Positions 10,853-20,615 of a stretch of DNA of 64,000 nt are shown here, one piece after another; the stretch's first letter is position 1, and each line of letters begins with the position of its first letter. Where the stretch lies: the NCBI GenBank assembly GCA_021234155.1, contig JAJEKV010000058.1:5464600-5528599 (forward strand). Reading direction: 5' to 3'. The notes beneath the pieces were generated by a model. It was not told the DNA's origin, did not search any database, and was given only the letters and a program-made list of their open reading frames with translations. The translations under genes and the position numbers were made by a program. This DNA is from Isoetes taiwanensis (taxonomy: Eukaryota; Streptophyta; Lycopodiopsida; Isoetales; Isoetaceae).

Positions 10853-11005
10853 TGTACATATTTTCCAGATGTAAATATATGACAGTTTTTTTGTTATTCA
10901 AAGTGCACATGAGTACTTGTTTTGGTACAAGGTTTTCTCTTCTTTCATATTTGGTATAAGTTTCAGTGTCTACACATATTTAAGTGATCTTAATTTGCTT
11001 TGTAG

Positions 11006-11427
11006 ATGAAGGGACTAATGTGCAAAAGTCTATTAAATTGTTAAGGGAAAGAATTCTGTTGCGCCCGGATGCTCAAATTAACACGGAAAGCTGCAAGTAC
11101 GTTGGGTTGGGTACTAGTCCTCGCTGCCATACCGCTCTTCCTAGAATTTGAGAAAAGGTTGACAATGTAGTAGTTAAGGGAGAACGAGATGAATTGAACA
11201 TTCTGTTGGCAGCAAATCATTTGGTGCATAACCCCTGGGGACAAGCAATTGTAATGGATGAGGAACGAATAGGATGGGGTAGGTTGCCAGTGGCACGTGC
11301 AGTTGAAACAACATGGACTACCGCTTTGGAGAGCACTTCTACAGCCAACTGGAAGAAAGGAAGGCATGATGCAATAGTCATTAGATATAAGCCTCCTGAG
11401 GATATTTTGAAAGTACATGAACCATGA
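11006..11427 (+). pseudogene. Unknown ORF of the DNA transposon
   Basis: A likely acceptor (ctttgtag, ending 11005) opens a frame reading EGTNVQKSIKLLRERILLRP, then CKYVGLGTSPRCHTALPRI, one TGA stop, and after it GERDELNILLAANHLVHNPW and GRLPVARAVETTWTTALEST, ending ILKVHEP with TGA at 11425-11427. It lies on the same strand as and 150 bp after the FCP1-like gene. It could be a further exon of that gene or a separate protein. I do not recognise the family. The single stop would be removed by a CGA to TGA change. Confidence 0.45.
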
Positions 11428-11589
11428 ACCCGTGGTATAAATATGTTGTATTTATTTGTACAATATGAATATATAGACTGTTTTTCCATGAAAATCTGTT
11501 CATGTCTTATCTTCATATTGATAAAATAATATTAAATGCTTATGCAATAAACTTTATTCAATTCTGATCAAATTGGGATATACAAGTTA

Positions 11590-11650
11590 TTTAAAAAATG
11601 TACGCTGATGTACAACAGATGTACATTGATGTATATAAATGTATGTTCAT
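11590..11650. repeat. GTACAT motif cluster
   Basis: Several atgtac words occur within 60 bp (tgtacgctgatgtacaacag, gatgtacattgatgta). The cluster sits between the convergent ends of the plus-strand unknown ORF and the minus-strand transposase gene. Confidence 0.45.
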
Positions 11651-11665
11651 ATCTCCAGATCTGAG

Positions 11666-14663
11666 TTAGTCCATGACATCTACAATTGTTGGAAGTTGTG
11701 ATAGCAATGACTCATGAACTTCATCGGGCAAATGAAATGCTGTGGTTGCCTCCTTTAGCCGGTGTGTTACTTTGTTGAATGGAATTCTAAACCCAATCAC
11801 TGATTCAGCAGGTACCAAAACATTCTTACTAGAAAGCAATTTATACTTGTTGTGGCAGCCTGGAATTAGTTTAGAATACTGCCCTTCAATGACACTAGTA
11901 CCAGTAGCATACTCATTTCCATAGTCATCAACTGAATCTTCTTCCAATGCATGTTTTTCCCTTGTACATACTAGAACATAGTCTGGAACACCTTCTACAT
12001 TGTCTGGTGCTGCAAATGATACAAAAACATCAAAAACTCCTACAGTGTCATCTAAACCAGGCTTGTCTTCTGCATACAACACATCTACATCATTTTCAAC
12101 TTCCCCACGAGAAACAACATTATCTTTGGGCTCCAAACTTTTCAGGGACCATTTACCACAATGTTGTATGTTCTCACAATTCAGTCAATCGAAGATAATG
12201 CAAGCATTACAGAAACACGAGAGTGGTCTGCAAAGCAACTTCGTTGAGTCATTTAGGTTTATGGTTGAGACAGAATGTATCTGCTGAGTACCATGTAAAG
12301 TCCTGCAATTAAATGCTTGCTACCTGTCGACATCAGTTTTTCCAACCTCCCAAAATATCCTTTCACACTCCGATTCCTTGGTCCTTAAAACTGCACAAAT
12401 TGTTGCTGCACCTGTCACTAGCATGCCATTTCATTTTCTTTGCTCTCTCTCAAGCCATAACTTGGCTATACCAGCCTCTCCTTCATGTGTGCCTTTCCCA
12501 TGGCCAGATCCAAAGAAATTCCATATCACTCGAATTTTGTTTTCAACATGGTATCTGCATATTCCATACCATGCCCTTGAAGACTTGAATTGAGATGCAC
12601 AACTATCCGACCACACATAACGAAGGTTTATGTCACTGCCTCCATTATTCTTAAGCCACACCAAATGCAATTTAAAATCATGCTGTACAAAATGAGTGTC
12701 ATGCTTCCTGTCATCTGAAACAAAGAAATGCACTATTTTTTTAAGCTTGCCTTCGTTTTTCATCATTGAAATATGGACCAAAATCGTAATCTGATCAGGA
12801 TTCCAGTGCTCTGATTGCACTTCTGTCCCTGGCTTCAATGTGTAGTTCTCTACAAAGTCAACAACAGACAACACACTCTTATTATGGAGTTTCTCAATAT
12901 ATCTTTTGAACTGTTTGCTCTGCCAGTATGCAGTAAAGTTATGATCTGTAAACTTAGCAAGCTGATTTTTCATGTTCTTTAACAAGACAGATGCCTTGTC
13001 ATGCTGAGCAACTAATCTAAGCCTTCTGGATGTACCTTTCTTGGAAGTCTCATTGACATAAGCATATACTTGCCAATCGACATCCTGCACGAATGTTCCA
13101 TCTTCCTCTTTTGGACAAATGTCTATCTTCTTCACTCCACATTCCTCACATTCACCCTTGATACATTTTAATTTATGCCATTCATCTGTCACATATTTCT
13201 CACAAACTGTTGACCTCCACAAGATGCTGACATTATCAAAAGTCTTCTTATTTGCTTGACACACTCCATTATTTTCCTGGGATGCACAAACACTGCAGCA
13301 GCAAGTGCAATTAACATGCAGAGCCCTTCTCATATCATTGAAGGCTTTTCTGTACAGATCTGCTTGTTCATGTTTGATACAACAACATGTGTTCCTCTCT
13401 TTCAATTTCCTTATGCACTCAGGTTTCAGATACTCAAATCGTCGAAGGCGAATCTTGGTGTCAAGATTCTGATATACAAACTGTTGATAAAGCTCAAACT
13501 GCAACAGCACGAGTATTAGACCATGTTAGCAATTTGTTATAAGCAAGCAGATGCATCCAAAGTACTAATCAATACATTTGTAGTACATTTGTACATCTGA
13601 TGTACATTTAACAGATTTTGGAGATGTACATATAGTGTGCATGTACATAACTGTACATAGAATGTACAAAAATGTACATGAAATGTACATATCTTAAAGC
13701 TTGTTGGCTTCATTACCTGAAAGTACATATAAGTATAAAGGGATGTAAATCTAATAGGCAGGTACATGTTAAATGCAGGTGCATGTACATGTAACTGTAA
13801 ATGGATTCACAAAGTAGCTAATGGCACATCATTGCAATATTTCTGCTGCCATGTAAACAATGTAACAAACATTGTGATGCAATACATGTCATGACAACCA
13901 TGTGCATTCATTAAGAGATCACTGGAAACTGTACTGCAATGTACACAAGAAGATCATGAAAGAATTGAGAAGAAAATATAAGATTCCAATGAGAATCGAT
14001 TCAATTGCAGATTCCATTGAGAATTGATTCAATTGCAAGGACAAACCTGTGAGATGTCAAGGTATTGTATGGCTTGTGTTCTCCTCTTCATGACATCTCT
14101 AACCTTTGGTGAAACTTTGGTATTATCAAACCAAAATTCATGAACCTGACGCTTGATTGAGTAATTGATCTATTCGATCTTGGCCTCCTCCCTGCCAAAG
14201 CCCACATGTTTGCTCCACTTAATGACATTATCTTCCTTCTTGCTGCAGCTTTGGATAAATTTCTTGGTTGTATCTTTAGTAATTTTGAAAAAACAGTCTT
14301 GTTTATATCATCTTTTTCTCCAACAATCATTGATAACAGCGAATGTTTTGCAGCCAACTTGTCTTTGCTATTAGCAGACTTTACGTCTTGAAGCCCATCT
14401 TTCAAGTTCCCGATCATTGATTTCATAACAATAACTTCAGAAGGATTTCCAATCACATGTTCGAAAAAAGAAAAAAGCATGTCATCCTGCAACAAACGAG
14501 CACCAAATACTCTTTTATCTAGATGAAGCGATTGCAAACAGCTGAGAATGCAATTCACCGACCTATCAACACGCTGCTTTATTTGTTTTGTGGCGTAACA
14601 CAGCCCAATGTCAGAATACCTGCGTTTAGAACTAGCAATTGCAATGGAGTTCTCGCTGTCCAT
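11666..14663 (-). pseudogene. DDE-type transposase-like gene (Sola-like, tentative)
   Basis: Exon 1 from the ATG at 14663 (MDSENSIAIASSKRRYSD; an upstream ATG at 14861 is possible) runs to 14048. It ends HEFWFDNTKVSPKVRDVMKR ... QYLDISQ after a frame change near 14140. The intron is 14047-13499 (gt...cag). Exon 2 starts at 13498 (FELYQQFVYQNLDTK). It holds a Cys/His region (ERNTCCCIKHEQADLYRKAF, CTCCCSVC), HFFVSDDRKHDTHFVQHDFK, the core WSDSCASQFKSS, and NFFGSGHGKGTHEGEAG. The DG/DS..SQFK and HGKG..(D/E)G signatures belong to a widespread family of eukaryotic DDE transposases. The C-terminal part has CRPLSCFCNACI and LNCENIQHCGKWSL, then an acidic region and the stop at 11666. A shift near 12440 and stops near 12320 and 12195 break the frame. 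The encoded protein would be about 800 aa. It is the only transposase between the TIRs. Confidence 0.65.
13570..13795. repeat. Dense GTACAT motif cluster inside the transposase intron
   Basis: More than ten gtacat or atgtac words lie within 225 bp, for example gatgtacatatagtgtgcat and gaatgtacaaaaatgtacat. The cluster lies in the intron between exons 1 and 2 of the minus-strand transposase gene. GTAC is palindromic, so the motif reads alike on both strands. Confidence 0.55.
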
Positions 14664-14963
14664 CTGCAAAAATGAAATTGATTGGAATTCCTTGTAGAAT
14701 TCTTGTGAAATTCTCCATCTTTCTTGCGGGATTTTTGTTTGGTTAACGTTCTGGGAAGGGGAAAATTTTGAAAAGGGAGGGATGGATTCATTCAAACTGG
14801 GTTCGATTCGGTGCGCCAACAATTCCGACAGTGGGTTGTCAGGGGATGTTCTCGCAATCATTGCGGACCTGCCACAAAAAGACAAATTGGAGTATCACGC
14901 TGTACACCCAAAATGTAGCCCGAAAAAGCACGAATTCGTCCTTCAATTCAGTACGATGTACGT

Positions 14964-14985
14964 ACACCCTTTCATGCTTTTACCC
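14964..14985 (-). repeat. Right terminal inverted repeat of the DNA transposon
   Basis: It begins acaccctttcatgc and ends ttttaccc, a perfect reverse complement of 5424-5445. It is followed by ATAT at 14986-14989. Confidence 0.9.
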
Positions 14986-14989
14986 ATAT

Positions 14990-15640
14990 ATCTCGGGGCA
15001 TGCGGCTCCCTCTTTATTTATGCATTACAGAGCAGTCAACAGGGTGGGGGAGCCTTCGATCCAGCCCTTGGACCTGGCACCATTCAACATAAGGATAGAT
15101 CAGGGCCAGATCCACGAGATTCAATCCTCAGAGTATGTTTACCATGGCACGACATCAAGGGCACTACAGATCGAGCAAGATTACGAGCAGGAAGAGGAAG
15201 AAGACTCAGATTGGGAGAGCAGGGGGGCAGCAAGAATGGAGAGGTAGATAGCAAGGCACAACGACGACATCAGGCGGGCCAATGAACCATCAATTGGCAT
15301 TACAGCTTTATTGCCGATAGTAATCGAAGGGGAGAAGTACATCTTGGCGAATGACATCCTCCACCTCCCATACTAACTAGAAGAAGGGCTCAGGGTCGAC
15401 GAGCGAGTAGCAGAGCGACTTCTCGACTACTCATATCAGGAAGTCCCAAGGGAAGTAGCGGAGCGACACTCTTACGCCTGCGAGATGATGTCCGACGTCG
15501 CCGCCTACGAGTACATAAGGGAAATGTATCATCGGTAGCTGCCAATCATGCCAGAAGTGGAATTCCAAGTGATCCAAAGCAAGTTATACAAACCAAGGAG
15601 GGGCCCGAGATCTAGTCGCCCCGTTCGATCGTGAAGTATG
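14990..15640 (+). pseudogene. Unknown ORF of the outer retroelement, 3' part
   Basis: This continues the frame of 5120-5423 after the transposon: ISGHAAPSLFMHYRAVNRVG, then an acidic stretch (DYEQEEEEDSDWESRG), then EGEKYILANDILHLPY, AERLLDYSYQEVPREVAERH and DVAAYEYIREMYHR. In-frame stops are TAG at 15246 and in the codon after EMYHR (about 15537), TAA near 15375 and TGA near 15632. Most fit CAG or CAA codons changed by C to T. I do not recognise a domain. It precedes gag in the same orientation. Confidence 0.45.
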
Positions 15641-16124
15641 CGGGAGGCGTCAGCAGCATCACATGAAGACCTCCTAGCACTCGATGTTTACGGCAGGGCC
15701 GCTCAAAGGAAGGGCACAGGTATGCAGGCGGTGGGAATGAGAAAGGCGCTTCGATACCCCAGTTCTTAGTCAGGGACAGATGATAGTTTTCTACAAGGAC
15801 TTTAGCCCACGAGAGGAGGACGTCGTGGCGCTCCTGATAGCACTCTCAGGCTTTGGGCAGCACGCCAAGCTGAGCAGCACCACGGATCATATGATTCTCT
15901 TCAAGAGATCCGTAGTACTCTATATCCTCGACTTCGCCAGGGGTCACTTGAGAGATGCACCAATGATGGTCGTCGCGGCGACAGCACCTCCACTTCCTCC
16001 ACCTCAAATGATTCGAGCTCTCGAAGATGGATCATTCAGAAACATCCTACGCAACTTCGGCGAGGGCCTCCGACTCAAAGACGTGAAGAATTTCTTCAAG
16101 TCCATGAAGGGCTCTCGTCGATGA
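15640..16124 (+). pseudogene. Unknown ORF upstream of gag
   Basis: The first frame reads EASAASHEDLLALDVYGRAA and GMQAVGMRKALRYPS with a stop near 15769. The second frame from 15780 is open for 114 codons: MIVFYKDFSPREEDVVALLI, then FKRSVVLYILDFARGHLRDA, a proline-rich linker (PPLPPPQMI) and NILRNFGEGLRLKDVKNFFK, ending SMKGSRR. It may be the C-terminal half of the split ORF above. An AT-rich gap (16125-16350) separates it from gag. No family is recognised. Confidence 0.4.
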
Positions 16125-16350
16125 ACACTCCTTGTCCCCATGTACTAGTAGATGTATAAAAATGTTTTAAAACTTCTACGTACTATTACGTATTTCTCTA
16201 TAATGTACAAGTTTGATATATATCATAACGCATTGTCAACTTATAAGTTGAATTTCAACTTGATTTCTTTTATGCCTAATAACAAGTGACCTGTAAATGA
16301 TGTTATATGATGGATAACCTAAATAATAATATTGGTGACCAATACTTGCA

Positions 16351-17305
16351 GCCAGGAACACCGACTCAGGGTCTCAAGGCCAGGGTCAGCAACACCAGTG
16401 GCAGCCCAGGAACTTGTTCAGCCGGGAGCACGATGACGAATAAGAAATGACAGTTGAAGCAGTCAACACAAGATTAACACAGATGAGAAATCAAATGCAG
16501 CAATTACTACAGTGGGCAACACTGCTAATGCACGCACAAGAATATGAGCCAGCACCACCTCCACCACCGAGAGGTCTTGATGAAGCTCCTCAACTGTTGA
16601 GAGAAGAAGCCCAGGCTACCGAGAAGAACAGGAAGAGGAAAAGAAGAAGCAGGAGGAACCCATCTCCTTCCAGCTCTAGCAGATCAGAGATCTCATACAG
16701 TAGATCTCGAAGTAGCTCGGAGAGTGAGTCAGACACTTCCTAGGGCAGAGATAGGAACAGAAGAACAGACGACTATCAAAAGAAGGTAGACAGCGCGATG
16801 AGCAATGTGTGGAAGACAAGAAAATTGGGTCAGTTCTCGGGCAAGGATAGGTCAGGGATGGAGACAGAGGCGTGGCTAGATGAAATGGAAGAATTTGGAA
16901 ATCCCTATGGGCTGAAGGACAAAGACATAGGCAAGGTAGCAACAGCGAACCTAATTGGGCCAGCCAGAATTCCAATAAGTTGAGGAGAAATAATTGCAGG
17001 TTCAGAACCTTAGCAAGGCATTCCGTAAGCATTATGTCCCGAGATTTCACACAAGTAAACAAATACAGCAGTTCTATAGGTTGGATCATGGCAACTTATC
17101 CGTGGCCAAGTACATTGAAGAGTTCATGAGGCTGAGATTCAATGTTCCAAGGATCACGGAAAGACAAGCGGTGGATGGTTACATCGAAGGGCTGAATAGC
17201 AACATTAAGAGGTTGGTTCGAGCAATTAACCCAAAGATAGCCGGGGAGGTTGAGGATAAGGCTTTGAGCTTGGAGGAAGTGCCAGTAACTCCAGGGCAGA
17301 AATAA
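16351..17305 (+). pseudogene. Gag of the outer Ty3/gypsy element
   Basis: A Gln-rich lead-in and MTVEAVNTRLTQMRNQMQQL (from 16447) are followed by a proline run and an Arg/Ser-rich segment. After a TAG at 16741 comes FSGKDRSGMETEAWLDEMEE, then in a second frame SKAFRKHYVPRFHTSKQIQQ, then LDHGNLSVAKYIEEFMRLRF and ITERQAVDGYIEGLNSNIKR. This is the retrotransposon gag core (capsid) pattern, in which the F..HY.P....K...F..L.....SV..Y...F..L motif is typical. Frameshift near 16983 and stop at 17303. The gag packages the element RNA in cytoplasmic particles. This copy is dead. Confidence 0.75.
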
Positions 17306-17429
17306 CTACCATACAAAGGGAAGGCAGCGGGACAGTATCAACCCAGGCAAGCACCCTCCACTCCAGCAGGGAATCAATACCAAGGGAAATCAGATAGGAA
17401 AGGATCTTATGGGGAGCGCAAACAACATG

Positions 17430-18060
17430 AAGCCTCAGGGGGCAAGTTAGTAAAATTCTTCTTAGACAACATACCCAAAGAGAAAAGACAGAAGTTGTGC
17501 TTCGGGTGCTTCCAGCCAGGGCACCGCACGTACAACCGCCCCTTCGTTATGCAAGCGGCACTAGCAGAGCTGACCGACTGGGAGTCGCCAATCGAAGGGG
17601 ATGGCGAGGAAGGCGACCAACAGGAACCACAGGACTACATAGAAGGTGAGTGTAAAATTTGCGCTGCCATTGAGTCAGGGAAGGTTAAGAATCAGTCTAC
17701 AGTCATCTCGGCAGAGGGAACCATAGATAGCAAGCCATATGTAGTCTTGATAGACACTGCCTCTCCAAGCCTAGGCCAGTCAGGATGGCAAGGGCGCGAT
17801 CCGCCACACTAAGGAGAGGAGAATTAGTTTTGAAATAGACCTTAGTGGAAGCAAATGGCCTATGGGTGCAGAAGTCATGGATATTGGGAAGTACGACTTG
17901 ATAGTAGGAATGGAGTTCCTGAGGCCAACGAAAGCTATAATTGACTGTGACAGGAGTGAGATCGTTATGACGGTGCCAGGCGGGACTCGATACATAGTCA
18001 AAGGTAAGAAGGTAACTTCAACTATGCAGTGTATCTCCATGAAGAAGCTGCAGAATACAA
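17430..18060 (+). pseudogene. Zinc knuckle and protease start of the outer Ty3/gypsy element
   Basis: The knuckle CFGCFQPGHRTYNRPF has the CX2CX4H spacing but lacks the last Cys. An acidic linker leads to YVVLIDTASPS, the aspartic protease active-site strand (D-T-A instead of D-T/S-G). After a frame change near 17810 the protease continues DIGKYDLIVGMEFLRPTKAI and IDCDRSEIVMTVPG. Coding similarity fades at about 18060, before the insertion of the next element at 18124. No RT of this element is found after 29050, so the 3' part is deleted or lies elsewhere. Confidence 0.7.
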
Positions 18061-18118
18061 GTTCTGAAATTACTAAAATTCCCCTCAAACGAATGGCATT
18101 TGGCTATTGCTTAATATA

Positions 18119-18123
18119 AGTAT
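18119..18123 (+). repeat. Target site duplication AGTAT (left)
   Basis: AGTAT directly before the 5' LTR equals AGTAT at 29045-29049 directly after the 3' LTR. A 5-bp duplication is standard for gypsy elements and proves both borders. Confidence 0.95.
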
Positions 18124-20551
18124 TGTTGCCTGGCTATAGCAGGCAACATGTACAAGGCTCCTGAGCAATATCACAGGCAAACAACTTGAAGACCAAGAAT
18201 ACTGAGACCAGAAGACTTGAAGACAAAGATGCTGATGAAGAACCCAAAGGATGACTTTAAGTCAAGACACAAGTTCACAACTCAAGCTCCAAGGATTGAA
18301 TGCATTTTCTAGCTCTGAAGGCACTTATGAGGTTTGGAAGACCCCTGTGAAGATGGCAAGCTATGATATGGTACTTATCCTTCTCATATTCTAAAGATTC
18401 TCTATTTGCTTTTTGTGCCATCACACCATCATCCTTATCCTATTTTTTCACCCTCATTGCCTTTTCACATCCTATACCATCATGTATTTCATGTATAACC
18501 ATTTGTTTCATAGTTGACCTACCATGACCTAGGGCACATTTCCCAAGGAGGTTGTCAAATCTAAAAGTTGCCTAGCATCGAACTCTATACCACCATTCTC
18601 ATCTCATGCCTTGCCATTCCATTGTCACACACTCCATGCCAAGTAGCTAAAGCAAAACATATGTGCTAAGCACAAAAAATACAAAAAACACAAGGATGCC
18701 TAGTCACATCTCCAAGTGACATGGCGTGATGACTAGATGTACATGTCATCACCTCTAAAGCTACTTTGGTCCACTCATCATTTGCTACCTTCATGTCTCA
18801 TTCATCATGTTGCCACCTAAGCACCAAATTTCCACATCATCACACCACTCCACATCATCAAATGATGACTAGGCGAGTTTTAACCAAACTCAAAAATTGG
18901 TCAACCAAATGATCAAACTACCTTGGGAAGTGAACCTACTAGCCTTGTTTACCCTAGTTGACCTATTTTCTATCCTTCCACTACATTTTCACCTATTGTC
19001 ACATCATCATCCATTAGGGCAAAAGACCTTGTTTGACCAACACATATCACATTGACCTTGCCCAGTCATTCATCTTTTTAACAAAAAAATCAAAATATTA
19101 TTTTCCAAAATTTGGCCTTGCCATTTTGAAGCTCCCTTGAAAGTATGCCACCTGGCACAAAAAATCTCAAAAAAAGACCCTATATAGACCTTCAAATTTC
19201 ATTTCTTGGGAACCGTGCCCATGCCAAAAAATGCAAAAATTGTCCTATTCTACCCCCCATCTATCTACCCTCTTATCCTCTGCCAAGTGGCGTCCCCCCT
19301 GGCATGCCAAGTCGAAACACGAGCCGAGCTTGGCGTGGGAGGAGACCACGCAATCAAGAGAAAGGAAAATAGCTCCCTATTTATACCTTGTCCCACTTTT
19401 TGATCTGTGCCTGTGGGATATATCATGCCGAACCCTAAAATTTGAATTTTCCAAGAAACCACCTTTCTGTTGAGCCTAACGGGGTGATCATGGCATCTGT
19501 TGGCCGGTTTTATCCTACTCCACTGAAAGAACAACCCAATTAAACCAAAACCGTGGCATTGATTACGAATTTGCCAAGAACTGACCGTAGACAGGGGACT
19601 TTAAAAAAGGGGTTTGTTCGACTGAATTTTTTCGAGGGCGAGAAGCGGATTTGAAGACCAGGAACGTGGAGTCGTGACGTCTACAGAGCTTGCATAAAAT
19701 CCTCCTGCTTCGGAAATCAAAATCTGAGGCAATTGTGATGAAATATCCTTGAAATTCTTGAAACTTGAAATTTATTTTGTGATTGAGTTATTCTCGGGTG
19801 ATCCAGTCGGGCATTCTTGAATACCTCGTGTTGTGAATTTACTGTTTTGACTTAATGAAAATCGGAATTTGGGAAAAGATTGTGTGAGATTGTGATTAAA
19901 CTCATTTTACTTTGCATTGTTATTAAGCACAAAAGAAATTAGCAAAATACTAGTGGTGTTTGAGCAATTAGGAGCATCAGTAGTGAGTGTTCAGAGTAGA
20001 AAAAACGTGAAAAAATATTAATGACAATCAGAGTGCAAAAACTGTTACAGACATTGTCATTGTAACTCTGACAGCATATGTTACAGCAAGAATCTAAGCT
20101 CTGTTTGGATTAAATGAGCATATGCACGTGACCTACAGGAGCATACCTAGGTGAGAGAATTGGTTTCTGCCACAAAAGATCATTGTCTGGCATTTGGCAG
20201 AATCGAGCTCACTGTTCAGGCCATTGACCAAAAATTGACCCAGTCAGGAATTTGATTTGTGAGAAATTTGTGAGCATTTATACTGTAGACCTTTCACGAC
20301 AGTTTTCTAGAGTTGGCTAGCACACTCTGGTAAAGATTTTAAGTGCTTTTGAAGTAAATGCATGGTGTGGTGAATGTCTGAGTGCTGCTAATTTATTTTG
20401 CTTTAGGGACTCTAGCTGATTTGAGATTTCCTTGCAAATTCAGAGTTTCTTTTGCAGTGCAGATTGATCACCTCAAGTGATCTGGAGGTCCTGACCATCA
20501 AAACACACTTGTAAGGCCCCAGTTGGATATCACCCAGGATAATCTCCAACA
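18124..20551 (+). repeat. 5' LTR
   Basis: Starts TGTTGCC and ends CCAACA, 2428 bp. The first 25 bases can fold as a hairpin (TGTTGCC pairs with GGCAACA around tggctatagca). It aligns end to end with 26616-29044. A TATA-like tatttatacc lies at about 19379. The small ORFs at 19145-19534 look non-coding. Confidence 0.95.
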
Positions 20552-20554
20552 TTT

Positions 20555-20572
20555 TGGAGGTCCTACCGAGAT
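20555..20572 (+). promoter_or_regulatory. Primer binding site, tRNA-Gln type
   Basis: The sequence tggaggtcctaccgagat lies three bases after the LTR. It matches the complement of the 3' end of plant tRNA-Gln (TGGAGGTCCTACCGGGA) with one mismatch. Confidence 0.8.
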
Positions 20573-20615
20573 ATCCCTCCTGGAAATCAAGAACTCACCT
20601 GGAAGTAGAAAAAAC

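Larger units (their letters stand above)
5424..14985. mobile_element. 9.56-kb multi-gene DNA transposon (tentatively Sola-like)
   Basis: Terminal inverted repeats of 22 bp start GGGTAAAAGCATGAAAGG at 5424-5445 and 14964-14985 with no mismatch. The flanks are ATAT at 5420-5423 and 14986-14989, a 4-bp target duplication (ATAT is palindromic, so it could also be part of the TIR). Removing the element and one ATAT rejoins the reading frame of the host ORF, direct evidence of insertion. On the plus strand it carries a coiled-coil gene, an FCP1-like gene and an unknown ORF. A transposase-like gene lies on the minus strand. Dense GTACAT words lie between the genes. A LINE/U6 retrocopy (6895-8930) was inserted later. 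A 4-bp duplication is the size described for the Sola superfamily, but the family assignment is tentative. Confidence 0.8.

Noticed and set aside
12281-12323. A short third intron in the transposase gene
   Set aside because: The span would be 43 bp, too short for a plant intron, and reading through gives family-like sequence (LHGTQQIHSVS) with a single TAG stop.
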